In this document: positions 1-10,240 of the stretch, piece after piece
Layout of the letters: every line of letters starts with the position of its first letter
Position numbering within the stretch: the first letter of the stretch is position 1
NCBI GenBank assembly: GCA_037074705.1
Contig: CM073591.1
Coordinates: forward strand, 87,028,032 to 87,092,031
From: Zhengitettix transpicula
Lineage: Eukaryota; Arthropoda; Insecta; Orthoptera; Tetrigidae
DNA: 64,000 nt
Direction of reading: 5' to 3'
Position numbers and translations under genes: made by a program
The notes under the pieces: model-generated
Told to the model about the DNA's origin: nothing
Seen by the model: the letters and a program-made list of their open reading frames with translations, nothing else
Database searches by the model: none

Positions 1-1030
1 AAGATATTAATAATTATTAAAGGAAAAATGAAATTACTTAATTATTAGAATTATATATTTATTCCTTGAAAATAAGATACGTCATTACTTAAAACTAGGT
101 TTTGTTAACCTGTAACTCAAAAAAATTTCAGTTTAATGCAAGTGAGAATGCCTAATAATATTTACAATTGATTTATATCATTAAGAAAAATACAATAACT
201 ACGATGGACTTAACACTGCATAGAGTACCTATCATATTTACCGAGTAGCTTCCTATCTGATTAATAAATAATTCGTTTAAAACAATATACCTGAGGAACT
301 ACACAATGCAAAAGTAAGTACAGAGTAACTCAAAACACGGCGAACATTAAAAAGAACACATACACACAAACAAAAAACCAACGGACGCCATGGAGCTGAA
401 AGACGAGAAATATCACCTCCAGGCCGTTCATGAAACCAAAAAAACCTTTCTGAAAGTATGAAAGTTATGAAATAGATTGTCTTTCAAAATAAACACTTCA
501 GCATGAAAATTAATTTAAACTATTATAGGAACAATAAAGAAATTTATGTACTGAGAAAAACGCGTATTTCAATAAAATAATTCATCAAAACAAAGATAGA
601 GAAGGTGAACGAAACAGCCAACCAGTCGAGTATAACATCTGGCTAGATTCATATCATGCATGAACTGACGCTCTGAGTTTTTATAAGAAAGTGTAACCGA
701 AATTAAAAATGAGGAGTTCCCTTACGTGGTTGTTATTGGAAGCCTTGCTGAACAACGCCGTCAGAGGTCTCGATTGGGTTGGGCAGCATTGCCTCGCTTG
801 TTGTTACGGCATACTCCCTCCAACTTTCATGCTTACTACTAAGGGAAAACAAGCACATCCTATCCATACGGAACGGAAAACAAAATATAACTAACTCAAA
901 AGTATGAAAACAATTAAAACTGCCGTGATGAGGACTAACTGACTAAGAACAAGCAAATAAATCCATTATCTCCAACATTTTCTTCATATAAAACAAATAA
1001 AATTTATAATAAGATTTCCTTAAAAGCTAC
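1..1030. other. AT-rich non-coding stretch
   Basis: No convincing exon, RNA gene or mobile element is visible. The stretch is AT-rich with only short chance reading frames. A slightly less AT-rich patch at about 700-860 can be read for 61 codons but resembles nothing I know. If the Ras-family exon at 2650 belongs to a multi-exon gene, this is probably intron of that gene. Confidence 0.5.
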
Positions 1031-1034
1031 TCCT

Positions 1035-2466
1035 GTACTGTGAATAGATAGATTTATTCACCATTAGCCCTCTAAAGAGGAAATAGGATTAGTCACAAAT
1101 GTGCAGTAGATAAATTAGATATAATACACAAAAACACACACAAAAATTCAGATCTGTTTACATTTGTCTAGTCAATACAAACTATTTTTAGGAAACCCGC
1201 ACACGACACTAATAAACTTCCTGGTATTAATCTCCTGTCGCTAGGTACGGAAGGATGTCGTCATAGATATTTACTAAAACAGAAAGCAGAGGCAGGAAAA
1301 CAGAACCAAAAGGGAATAACTGGACAAACTATTTACATATTTATATATAGCATATTCAGCAATTTTATAGGCAAAACAGTTCAACGAATGTGAGACCGAT
1401 TCAAAAATTCGTGTATGGAGTAATAAGTTCCATTTACAAGAAAAGTTTTACACTCCTTGACGAATGCGTTGTAGTTGTTGATGTTCTTTACATGTTCAGG
1501 AAGGCTGTTAAATAGTGCGATACCGGAATAATGATCGCTAGACTCGTAGAGACTGAGGCTGTGCTTGTCAGATCTGAGAACTGAACGGTTTCTTGTGTCG
1601 TAGCCATGATTGTCCCCGTTACTTGCAAAAAGGTTCATGTTTCGTTTAACAAATTTAAGTATTTCTAATATGTAAGCGCAAGGTAGAGTCAGAATATGAA
1701 GTCTTTTGAACAGCGGCCTGCAGCTTTCTCTAGCATCTGAACCTCATATAATTCTAATGGCTCGTTTTTGCAGTTTGAAAACTTCCACACTACGAGAACA
1801 ATTGCCCCAGTTGGCAACACCGTAAACATATGTGAATGAAAGTAGGCAAAATCGACTAGTGAAGCAGTTTTGGTATCAACTTGTTGCATCAATAGTCTCA
1901 AAGAACAGAACTAAGTTTGCGCACGAGGCGATCAATGTGCAAGTTCCATTTTAATTTACTGTCGACCTGCAAGCCGAGGAAAGTCGCATGATCAGAGAAC
2001 TTATCCGTTACAATGTTGTTGGTTTCTTTTGTAAAACGAACTAACTTAGTTTTCTGTACATTGAGTGTTAATTTATTGGCGGCGAACCAAGTATTTAGGT
2101 TTCTAGATGCAGTCTCAATCTTCGCATAGAGATTATGTAAATCAATGTCCGTAATTAACAAAATAGTGTCATCTGCGTATAAGACAGATTTTATAGGTTC
2201 CATATATTCCGGAAGATCATTAATATTCAAAAGAAAAAGCCGTGGACCTAATATTGAGCCCTGAGGCACGCCACAAGAAATGCCTTCCCATTCTGACAAG
2301 TGCACCTCACCAGCTTTGTTTTTTAAGGCTACCTTCTGTTTCCGATTGTTGAGATAAGATTCAAAGAGTGCTAAAGCTTTGCCTCTGATCCCATAATATC
2401 CTAATTTTTGGAGGAGTATGCTGTGATCTACAAGATCAAATGCCTTCGAGAGATCAGTAAACATTC
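1035..2466 (-). mobile_element. 5'-truncated non-LTR retrotransposon (LINE, Jockey/CR1-like)
   Basis: Read on the minus strand, the fragment runs from the middle of a reverse-transcriptase domain (2464) through a decayed C-terminal domain to an AT-rich 3' tail that seems to end near an AATAAATCTATCTA run at about 1037-1060. Coding fragments at 1898-2464, 1689-1901 and 1381-1638 lie in different frames, so at least two frameshifts have accumulated. The 1381-1638 segment shows the pattern of a LINE pol C-terminus: a TRNR-type motif, then 'ALFNSLPEHVKN', then a hydrophobic and basic tail. The 5' end stops abruptly just upstream of the first catalytic motif, as expected for incomplete reverse transcription. 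The LINE lies in the presumed intron upstream of the GTPase exon at 2650, on the opposite strand. Confidence 0.85.
1898..2464 (-). pseudogene. LINE reverse transcriptase fragment
   Basis: A 188-codon open segment covering the palm of a non-LTR reverse transcriptase. Visible motifs in order are FTDLSKAFD (residues 2-10, first catalytic Asp at 4), GVPQGSILGP (65-74), the active-site box YADDT (96-100), and the thumb-proximal motif ATFLGLQVDSKLKW near residues 140-155. This order and spacing are standard for Jockey/CR1-group LINEs. The endonuclease and N-terminal palm are missing and the frame breaks after residue 188, so the fragment cannot make an active enzyme. The apparent start Met only marks where the open segment begins; it is internal to the original protein. 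Confidence 0.9.
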
Positions 2467-2639
2467 CGGCTACTTTCAGTTTTTCTTACCTGGTAGAGAA
2501 AATGCGATGCTTGTCGATCTTAGAACTGACTTCGATCCTATGGCGGATATCATCACGACGTCACTGACAGGTTCCGATGTTGCTTTCACTGAAAGTTGGG
2601 TTTCGAGTGGCCATTGTCAGCGGCTAACTTTGTCGTGCT

Positions 2640-2649
2640 TATGTTGCAG
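2640..2649 (+). promoter_or_regulatory. Predicted 3' splice acceptor
   Basis: A short T-rich run ends in TTGCAG at 2644-2649, immediately before the open reading frame of the GTPase exon. The frame is open from the acceptor and no ATG lies near it, so the exon is internal or terminal, not initial. The first complete codon starts at 2652, so the preceding exon must supply one base. Confidence 0.65.
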
Positions 2650-2957
2650 GCGTTTGCCAGATCGTGGGCGGTGGCTACGGATCTGGCCAAACTGGTAGCA
2701 ACAGCCTGGTGGGTGCCACAAGCGCAGCTCTGGAGCAGCAGCTGCGAGAGCGACGCAGGGACATCGTGACGCTGGTTCGCAAACACTGGAAGTGCGCATA
2801 CGTGGAGTGCAGCGCCAAGTACAACTGGCATGTGGTGGCGGTCTTCAAGGAGCTCATGAAGGCCGTCGATGCGCTTCACACGGGGAAAGAGGTCTGCTCT
2901 CCCATGATGGACAACATCCACGGCGCCCTCGATAGGAACAAATGTTGCGTTCAGTGA
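2650..2957 (+). CDS. Ras-superfamily small GTPase, C-terminal coding exon (partial)
   Basis: About 102 codons in one frame from the acceptor to a TGA stop. The diagnostic segment is KCAYVECSAKYNWHVVAVF, in which ECSAK is the Ras G5 box that contacts the guanine base, followed by the amphipathic last helix (FKELMKAVDAL). The protein ends in CCVQ, a CAAX box that predicts farnesylation or geranylgeranylation and membrane attachment. A glycine- and serine-rich stretch (about residues 5-20 of the exon) lies just before the G5 helix, where many Ras proteins have only a short loop. The P-loop, switches and NKxD box must lie in upstream exons outside this window. Codon choice is GC-rich compared with its surroundings, as expected of a maintained gene. 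I place it in the Ras family (DIRAS, RASD or Ras-dva-like are possible) but cannot name the subfamily. Confidence 0.85.
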
Positions 2958-3234
2958 ATGCATTCAGACAAATATTTACACTAGAAAGTGACTCAGGATG
3001 CGACTAAATCCACACATAACAACAATTATGGAGTTGATAAGCCTGACAACCAGAGAATTTTGTAGTCTACTTGAATGACAAGGGATTTATTAAATCTAGC
3101 CTGTGCGGTAATGCAGACATTCTTCCTTTAAATAATTCCTATTTATTCGTCATTTTTTTTATCAAGTGTATACAGTATATTTTCCAAACAAAAGAAGGTA
3201 GCGGAACTAGTGGAATTATTTAGTACAAAATAAA
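2958..3234 (+). other. Probable 3' UTR of the GTPase gene with polyA signal
   Basis: AT-rich sequence directly follows the stop codon. AATAAA at 3229-3234 is the first canonical polyadenylation hexamer downstream. Later hexamers at about 4177 and 4517 could serve as alternative sites. Confidence 0.5.
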
Positions 3235-4639
3235 CATTACAACCAGGTCCTAGAACAACTATTTTGATTTTCTTCCAAATATATTGGAACACTCGCAATA
3301 AGGCTGGAAATGTAAGGTTGTGCTATTGAAAATCCTTTTAAGGTTGTGTATTGTAATTAAAACTGTCCGTATCAGAATGAAGTGTTAAAATGTCAGTTGG
3401 TATCCGTTATTATGGGGTCATAATTTAAAATTAGATCTACTTACATTTGACTTTATGTGTTTAATTTACATTACGTTTTGTTACATGTATTATGAACGTA
3501 TTTCACAGCCATGTTGCGTAAAATATTCTCCGAACATTTTATATGCACTTACATGAAGACTACATTTTCAAGCGATTAGATGAAACAAGCCGATTGTCCA
3601 TATTCTGATACGGACAATCAGCAAGGTTTTCTACACTTTAAAGTAAGACAAAGGAAGCGTAAGTGATCATGTAGTTAAGTTATGTATAACGATTAACATC
3701 ATATAATCGATATATGAAGAATAATAACAATTTCTGTAAACGATCTTATATACGCCGTAAGAAGTAAAAACTTAGATAATTCAAAATAATTTCCATTCTG
3801 GTCTAAAGACGTTTAATTTAATTCAGCGATATCCTTATATAATTAATGATTCTATTAAATTATGGGAATATTCAATGTGATATATATTTTTAAAGATCAA
3901 ACATCTGACAATATAAAATATTTATTAGTATTTTCAATATAATTGTTTAAAGCAAAAATCTTCCTTGCACATAGTTTAAGAGGATTTACAAAAAACATGG
4001 ATTATATAAAACATTTTTATTTCTTTGTAATAATTCAAAATTTTTTCTGTTATATATAAACAAAGTTCGATGTCAATCTTTTCCGAAAGATGTCTGAGAG
4101 ATGACAAAGGATTGTTTTAACTCAATTTAGAGTTATGTTTCAGTAGTATTTAAGAAGCAAAATTATGAATATGTATGTAAAATAAACGGTTTTCGCTCTG
4201 AGTTTTACAGGGTAACATCTGCTCTTTACTAGCGCACAAACATTTTAGAGATTATCTTCAGGGTAATCATCCTGTGATATCAAAATAAGAAACTCTGCAG
4301 AGCTTGGAGTTTGTTTACTGTACACCTTTTTGGGTGCATTTCAAACTAAAAGTAGAAAGTGCCGCATGTCTTTCCATATTTGTATGTTCAATAATATGAC
4401 GAGTATGAAATTACCATTATATGGTTGTCATTAGCGAAATACACAATCACATTCCTCAAATGTTACTATAGCAATACTGTGTGTTGTCATTGTTGAATAA
4501 GTTATATGTTCGAAAAAATAAAGTTTCTCAGTAACAAATATGATTATACTTGTCACGTATTCTTGAATTAATTCTCCCTTCTTATTTATTTAAGGTTCAG
4601 TAATAAAAGTTACTAATTCTGTTTTTTTAATTATTTATT
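3235..4639. other. AT-rich non-coding stretch
   Basis: No exon or transposon recognised. A small imperfect inverted repeat around 3592-3622 (arms GATTGTCC and GGACAATC) is the only local structure I noticed. The start may belong to an extended 3' UTR of the GTPase gene. Confidence 0.45.
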
Positions 4640-4938
4640 TAGTGTAACAGGCTACATGAGGGTAATCCACATGCTGGCAACTTCCCTTTAATAACATAGG
4701 GAGGGATTTGAAAGGGGGGATGCCGAAGGTAGAGGAAGGTAGCCAATGGTTAACTAGGGCCCCAGGGCTATGGTTTAAGGATCCTACCCGACAATTCGCC
4801 TAAAAGTGAAGCAGGGAAAACCCTAGAAAAACCTGCATCAGGTAGGTCGGGCATTTGATACTTGTCCCACGCCCTTCCGATGGCGGGAGGGGGGTTTTCT
4901 GTGAGGTCGCAGCTTACCCCTCGCCAGGCCTTGGTCAG
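4640..4938 (-). repeat. R1 dispersed retroposon, copy A (5'-truncated)
   Basis: One of six related copies in the window. Read on the minus strand it contains the shared blocks ATGCCCGACCTACCTGATGC, GGTAGGATCCTTAAACCATA and the terminal GTAGCCTGTTAC followed by an A-rich tail (here TAAATAAATAATTAAAAAAA). It starts part-way into the family consensus, near the CTGACCAAGGC block, so it lacks the 5' portion present in copies B-E. A fixed A-rich 3' end with a variable 5' end is typical of LINE-mobilised retroposons. Confidence 0.75.
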
Positions 4939-5657
4939 TTTAACTACTTGCAAGATATATAATAATCTATATTTTGAAAAATAATACAAGTAAGTTTTAG
5001 TATCTTGGTTAAAGTGTGACTACACTACATGTAACAAGAACTTTTTTCTCAATATATTACGCATTAGTTAGTCTCTGAATTAGATTTGTAGTATTTTATT
5101 GCTCTCAACTAAATAAAGAAAATCCTGTAATGCTATTTGAACTATGGTATAAACTAACCCTCAGTTATTCGTTTAACTTCGATTAATATCCTTGTAGAGT
5201 TCATTTTCTGAGTTTCCCCGTGACGATTCATTTGAGTCCCATCAAAAAAGGAACCAAAGCATTCAATTCACTAGTGTAATATTGTGCCATTAGCATCAAT
5301 AAAAACCTATCGGAAAAAACATGAATTCCTGATGCACATGGTGGAGAAATCTCAAAATGTGTTTTTTCAATGTCATCAAGAAATAATTTTACACAAAGTT
5401 TTAGTATGGTGTATAGAATTTCTTTGGAAAACGTGACCAATCCGGACAGAGGTATAGTAAAATAGTAACAAAAGCGCAAGCAGCTTGAGTGGACAACATC
5501 ATTAGACCGGCACTACATCAGCACATTTTAATAATAATTATGTAATCGAAATTCTATATGAAAAAAAATAGTTTCAGATTTCATCAATGCATTGTAATAA
5601 TTTTTTCAATATAAAAATGGCTAATTATACATACTAAAGTTGGTTAATCGAACTAAA
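4939..5657. other. Non-coding stretch between two R1 copies
   Basis: AT-rich. An 83-codon open frame on the minus strand at 5228-5479 has no recognisable motif and no supporting signals. Nothing else is supported here. Confidence 0.4.
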
Positions 5658-6066
5658 TTTTTTTAGGGTAACAGGCTACATCAGGGTAATCCACATGGTG
5701 GCAACTCCCCTTTAATAGCATAGGAAGGGATTTGAAACGGGGGATGCGGAAGGGTAGACGAAGGTAGCCGGGCCCCCGGGCTATAGTTTAAGGATCCTAC
5801 CCGGAAATCGCCTAAAAGTAATGCATGGAAAAGTCTAGAAAAACCTGCCTCAGGTAGGTCGGGCATTGGGTACCGATAGCGAGAGAAAAGTTTTCTGTGG
5901 CGTCGCAGCATTCCCTTCTCCGTACCTCGACCAGTTTAGGAGGCAGCTGGCCGACTGTTCCAATGGGAACAGCTAACAACTCTTACCGTATGCCCAAGGT
6001 CTGTGACCCCGGAACATACACCTCTCAAAACAGGCCGAAGCGCCTCGGCTTGTGGGAACCTTAACT
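5658..6066 (-). repeat. R1 dispersed retroposon, copy B
   Basis: Minus-strand copy starting at GTTCCCACAAGCCGAGGC (about 6050-6067) and ending in GTTACCCT plus seven As (5658 onwards). It carries the same ordered blocks as the other copies, with scattered substitutions. The piggyBac element at 6087 begins about 20 bp beyond its 5' end. Confidence 0.8.
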
Positions 6067-6086
6067 TTCATGATCGTTAAATGTAA

Positions 6087-6810
6087 TTAACACATTGACT
6101 GCCGACTACGAGATAACTCGTTCATTTCTAGGACGCCAACTACGAGTTATCTCGTCTTTGTTTACTTGCCATTTTTGTGCAGCTACGATTAAACTCGGAA
6201 TATATCAGTCCTAATATCGATAGGTGGCTTCTGGGAAAATAACAAAAAATCAATGCTTGCATAAACTGAAAATTTATTAAAAATCGATCAAAAAATATAA
6301 TTATAAAAATTAATTCAAATTTAAGAAATAAAATAATATTTTATTGTATGTGGAACTTCTTAAAACCATCTTCCACACAAAGGGATGCATTGACTTTACA
6401 GTCTGGACAGAAATAACGCGTTTTTTTGCTTGGGTACATACACGACATGTCGGACGCGGATTTTTTTCGGTAGGTGGTAGACTCTCTAAATAATGGAGCT
6501 CTTGCAATCTAATTTTTTTTAAACTGGTTGAATCTCTTCTCTAGTCAACGCGAATACGAATTCTTCTCTAAACTTTATCAGAGATAAGTAGTACGAAAGC
6601 ATTTGATATGATCGGTCAATGGCAGACCTTCCATTATTGTATCTCGGTTTATATTTTATTGTCATAGCAAAATTTTTTTAAACAAATTTTTTATGCTTTT
6701 TGATGATAACTATGCACTAGAATTAGAGTTTTTAATAATATAATGTAATTAAATCAAAATGTCATTTTTGGCCAGATTTCTGAGAATTTCCGTGGCAGTC
6801 AACGTGTTAA
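6087..6810 (-). mobile_element. Internally deleted piggyBac element with TTAA target duplications
   Basis: The element is bounded by TTAA at 6087-6090 and at 6807-6810, the invariant piggyBac target duplication. The ends are inverted repeats: CACATTGACTGCC at 6091-6103 and, on the other strand, CACGTTGACTGCC at 6794-6806. Just inside the left end are two copies of a palindromic motif (ACGAGATAACTCG and ACGAGTTATCTCG) that look like subterminal binding sites. The inside is about 700 bp and keeps only the 3' end of a transposase gene on the minus strand, so the copy is non-autonomous. It directly follows R1 copy B. Confidence 0.88.
6310..6520 (-). pseudogene. piggyBac transposase C-terminus (cysteine-rich domain fossil)
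   Basis: Minus-strand codons read LPPTEKNPRPTCRVC and then, after a one-base frame change, KKTRYFCPDCKVNASLC and FKKFH before a stop. This matches the C-terminal zinc-binding cysteine cluster of piggyBac transposases, which binds DNA near the transposon ends. The whole catalytic DDD core is absent. The frame change inside the cysteine cluster means even this domain cannot be made. Confidence 0.8.
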
Positions 6811-8097
6811 AATATTCAAGCTGAAGAAACAGAATTACATCGAATTATTCCGCTCAACATCAACAACACAGCTGGCTTTCCAAATGAACGAGAGATCTTT
6901 ACGGAGAAAAGTTCTTAATGCGTTCGAACATTGACATCTCCAAAGGCTTAGACAAAGGCACAATATGTCACACCGTGATATTATGGCGTAGGAGCACCAG
7001 CCGAGAGAATTAACGTCGGAAAGCACCCATCGGAAGGCATCCACATCATGCAGCCAATATGAAAGCAATTCCTAACCTAGCATAGCTATGGAACGCTTTA
7101 TAACAATAATTTAGTCACGGCACAATAGCCTCAGCATTATAGTAGAATATTCGGTGGCTGATATAGCATCATCAGTGATGGGCCCATATTGCTACAAGCT
7201 CATAACATTAATGGATGGACTACAGGTACAGGAACAAAAAAAACATGAGAAAGAAGACTTTCAACGATAAAGCGTTCGCTGAAATAGATAAATTCATATC
7301 CCTGGCCACGGATTTAACGACTACGACTAGAGACATTGAATTTGTTATCATGATATGTATTACTCAAAACAATAATACGACGAAATACCGCTGACACTTA
7401 CAGTGTGCTCGGATCGCAATCAACAATGACGTCTTACCTGAATGGTATAAAAGATAAACCCTATACCCTATGATAAACCATAGGGTATAGGGTTTATCTT
7501 TCATGAATCTCAGGCAAATACATTTATCGAGTGTGTAATTCTATTATTGTAGTGATTAAAAAGCGATCACTAAGATTAATTGATAACTAAAAAGCAGAAA
7601 ATAAAATATTTTTTTAAAAAAATGGGCTCATACTGAATTAGAAAGAGTAAAGAATGTCAGAAAAAAATTATTGTAATTAACAAGTATCATTAATATGAAT
7701 AAATTCGAATTTATATCGAATTATTTGAGTATTAAATTATTTTATTGTAAATTTTATTAGTATTTAAAGCAATAATGATTAAACAACAATTACAAATAGC
7801 GGTTAATAATGAAAATATAACAGTGTTTGCTTGGCGCCATGGCTACATTCTAGTGCTGTGTGAAATTTTATATTTTTATTGCAGAAATTATCGATAGCTT
7901 AATTCAATGGATTCATTTATTAGAGAACATCAAGACATTTCAATCTATAATTCTCAAATTTATCTCAAAGTCATAGGCTAAAAACTAAATGCTATATGAC
8001 TACGCAAGGGGCGAATTATTCCATCCTGCACGCTGTGACAAAGAGGCCGAACCAGAAGAAAACGTAGCAGGCTGCACGGGTACTGATTAAAGAAAAC
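6811..8097. other. Non-coding stretch with one perfect hairpin
   Basis: No gene recognised. A 77-codon minus-strand frame at 6835-7068 lies in a slightly GC-richer patch but has no known motif. The perfect inverted repeat at 7450-7501 is listed separately. Confidence 0.4.
7450..7501. repeat. Perfect 22-bp inverted repeat (hairpin)
   Basis: Arms 7450-7471 and 7480-7501 are exactly complementary over 22 bp around an 8-base loop, GATAAACC, which repeats a motif present in the arm itself. It lies in plain AT-rich sequence without other transposon hallmarks. It could be a recent palindromic duplication, a tiny foldback element or a small-RNA precursor; the sequence does not decide. Confidence 0.9.
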
Positions 8098-8835
8098 AGT
8101 TACACGTTATCAAAGATTGAAGTCTTTCCCGGGGTGGAGGGGGGGGGGGGTGTAGACCGGCTATGTATAGGGTAATCACATAGTGGCAACTCCCCTCTTA
8201 TAGCATAGGAAAGGGATTTGAAAGGGGGGATGCGGAAGGGTGGAGGAAGATAGCCAAGGGTAACCAGGGCCCCCGGGCTACGGTTTAAGGATCCTACCCG
8301 GCATTCGCCTAAAAGAAATGCAGGACAAACCATATAAAAACCTGCATCAGGTAGGTCGGGCATATGGTACTTGTCCCATGCCCTTCCTATGGCGGGAGAG
8401 GGGTTTTCTGTGGGGTCGCAGCTTACCCCTCACCATGCCCTGGCCAGTTTAGGAGGCAGCTGGCCGACTAATTCAATAGGAATAGCGGAATACCGTATAG
8501 CCAAGGCCTGCTACCCCGGAAACATACACCTCTCAAAACAGGCCGAGGTGCCTCGACATGTGGGAACTTTAGTTAAAAAAAAACAGAGAGATGTGAAGGC
8601 ATCCCCAAATGTAGCCTCCGCCAGAGCTCTCTGGGAAGGTTCACCTGCGAGTGAATCCTCTCGCAGGCTTCCTTCCAGGCCGAGCGAAGTCTTTCCCGGT
8701 GAAGTTGTTCAATAAATAGTTCTCGGAATTAATTTCGCCTAGAAGATGACGACAGTGCTTTCAGTCGTCGAAACGTTGCGTGTAAATATAAATATGCAAA
8801 ACCCGTGTGGATTCCGAGAACTATTTATTGATCAG
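8098..8835 (+). mobile_element. Penelope-like terminal fragment carrying a hammerhead-like fold, split by R1 copy C
   Basis: The flanking parts (8098-8132 and 8686-8835) share blocks with 53775-53890 and 61410-61450: TTTCCCGGTGAAGTTGTT, a GTTCTC(T)CGGGATTCC-type block and the motif around GAAACGTTG. The central fold at 8738-8782 has a GACGAC/GTCGTC stem directly before GAAAC. It is enclosed by 19-bp perfectly complementary arms at 8711-8729 and 8811-8829. R1 copy C sits inside with a 14-bp target duplication. Such folds next to GAAAC are known from Penelope-like retroelement termini, some of which carry hammerhead ribozymes. The family assignment is inference, since no reverse transcriptase is present. 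Confidence 0.5.
8133..8685 (-). repeat. R1 dispersed retroposon, copy C (complete, with target duplication)
   Basis: The best-delimited copy: the direct repeat GAAGTCTTTCCCGG occurs at 8119-8132 and 8686-8699, so the insertion is 553 bp with a 14-bp target duplication. On the minus strand it begins with a block containing GCCTGCGAGAGGATTC, passes the GTTCCCAC block shared with copies B, D and E, and ends in a C-rich tract where the other copies have A-rich tails. A long, irregular target duplication indicates LINE-type retroposition, not DNA transposition. I see no internal tRNA-like promoter and no long coding frame. Confidence 0.85.
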
Positions 8836-9589
8836 TTACACGTTGCTAGTTAACTAAACATCGTAAACGGCACAGAGGAGCCATTTCCAAACAATATAGG
8901 TTCCAATTTTCCGTGTAGTATCATAAATTTCAATAGTATACTTAAAAACGGAGAAATTTTAATTCTGTGTAAATCCTTGTCATGACTTCTGTGGTAAAAA
9001 TCTATAATAATATATTGCGGTAACTAAAAGGAAATTATTAATTAATAACCAAAAATTTGTACTCGCATTGTTAGCGGCAGAAAACACTCAAGTTGTACAC
9101 AAGAATGTGGCATGAATTCCATGTTTGTAATTCTTGTAGGTTGTGTGTGCTAGCAGCTGTGTGTGCTTCAGTCGTCGTGGAAGTATAGCTCTGATCAGGC
9201 GAAAAGTAAAATACCCAGAAAGTGTCTGGATGCATGTAGTACAACAGGTAAAACAGATAGAACGTTTTTTTTTACATGTCGTAGTCTGCGAGATAAATAC
9301 GTAAATTATTCTATATGTGATTTAGACCATTGTCTTCAATTTTGGGATACAGGCAACTGCATCTAGTAGTTAATAAATTTCTGAACGAGCGAATAACATT
9401 TCTTAAACTAACAGTGAACCATTTTGTCAAACTAAAAATGTTATTAGAATCAGTGTTATAAAAATGGCCTGTCTATAAGTGCAATAAATGTATATACATT
9501 TACGAGCGAGCGAAATTTCCTTGAGTACCAGAGACAGTAAGTTAAAATTTCACAGACTTATTATTTGTAAACTCATAAGTAAAGGTAAT
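8836..9589. other. Non-coding stretch
   Basis: AT-rich, with no gene recognised. The section from about 9130 may belong to the 5' part of the decayed LTR ending near 9928, but I cannot find a start boundary. Confidence 0.4.
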
Positions 9590-9945
9590 ATTGTCAGATT
9601 TCGAATTTCGGTCAGAATTTAAAGTTCACATTTTTGCATTGTAAATAATCTATTGATGAAGTAAGTCCATAGTAACTTGATAAAATTTAATTGATAACAA
9701 GTATTTTTTTATTAAAGACCCAGCAAACGACCCTGAGAAAGAATAAAATTTTTATTGTAAAATATTAATTAATAATGTAAATTGAAGTTAATTTATTAAT
9801 ATCTATTGTAAATGCATTTGTTAACTTATGTAAATTTAATTGTTTATGCGTTAATAAATAAATTTGTTTGTCTATTTTAAAATCTTAAATAATATAACAT
9901 CCAATCATTTTAATATTTAAATTACTAAAAATTGACGCATTAACG
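9590..9945 (+). mobile_element. Decayed LTR 3' end with a primer-binding-site-like motif
   Basis: Two landmarks tie this to the LTR family at 36690 and 45003. A variant of the family block CCCAGTAAAGACCCTGAGA occurs at about 9717-9740 (with GACCCTGAGAAAG). ATTGACGCATTAACGTGG at about 9929-9946 resembles the primer-binding region at 37491-37510. The copy is very diverged and its 5' boundary is not visible. Confidence 0.4.
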
Positions 9946-9974
9946 TGGTGATTTAATTGTCATTAATTAGCAAT

Positions 9975-10005
9975 TACTACAATCTAATAAATAAAGCAGA
10001 GTGTT

Positions 10006-10060
<55 letters not shown>

Positions 10061-10240
10061 ATGTTCCTTATACAAATTTTATCGCGTGGACAGAATTCAA
10101 CAAAAATTGGTATATTTTTTCTGCCAAAATCGAGAACCGTTACTGTGGGAGTGGGAAACCCCCAGAATAAACGTGGAAATAATTATAATTTAAATAAGTT
10201 ACGAATTAGTGTTAAATTACTTCGCGAGACGATGACGTCA
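9975..10240 (+). repeat. Diverged Helentron-like head with (AT)n tract
   Basis: AATCTAATAAATAAAGCAGAGTG, read in parts, followed by an (AT)n run at 10009-10056 and then TATACAAATTTTAT and CAACAAAAATTGGTA, parallels the heads at 32195 and 33540, where TATACAAATCTACACC is followed by CACCAAATTTCGTA. This looks like an older copy of the same family. Confidence 0.5.

Noticed and set aside
2586..2963. Minus-strand frames of 60-125 codons over the GTPase exon
   Set aside because: They are shadows of the plus-strand exon, which has the G5 box, CAAX tail and a splice acceptor.
8371..8715. 114-codon frame across R1 copy C
   Set aside because: It spans the repeat and its target duplication into Penelope-like sequence. 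The six R1 copies do not keep a common long frame in either direction.
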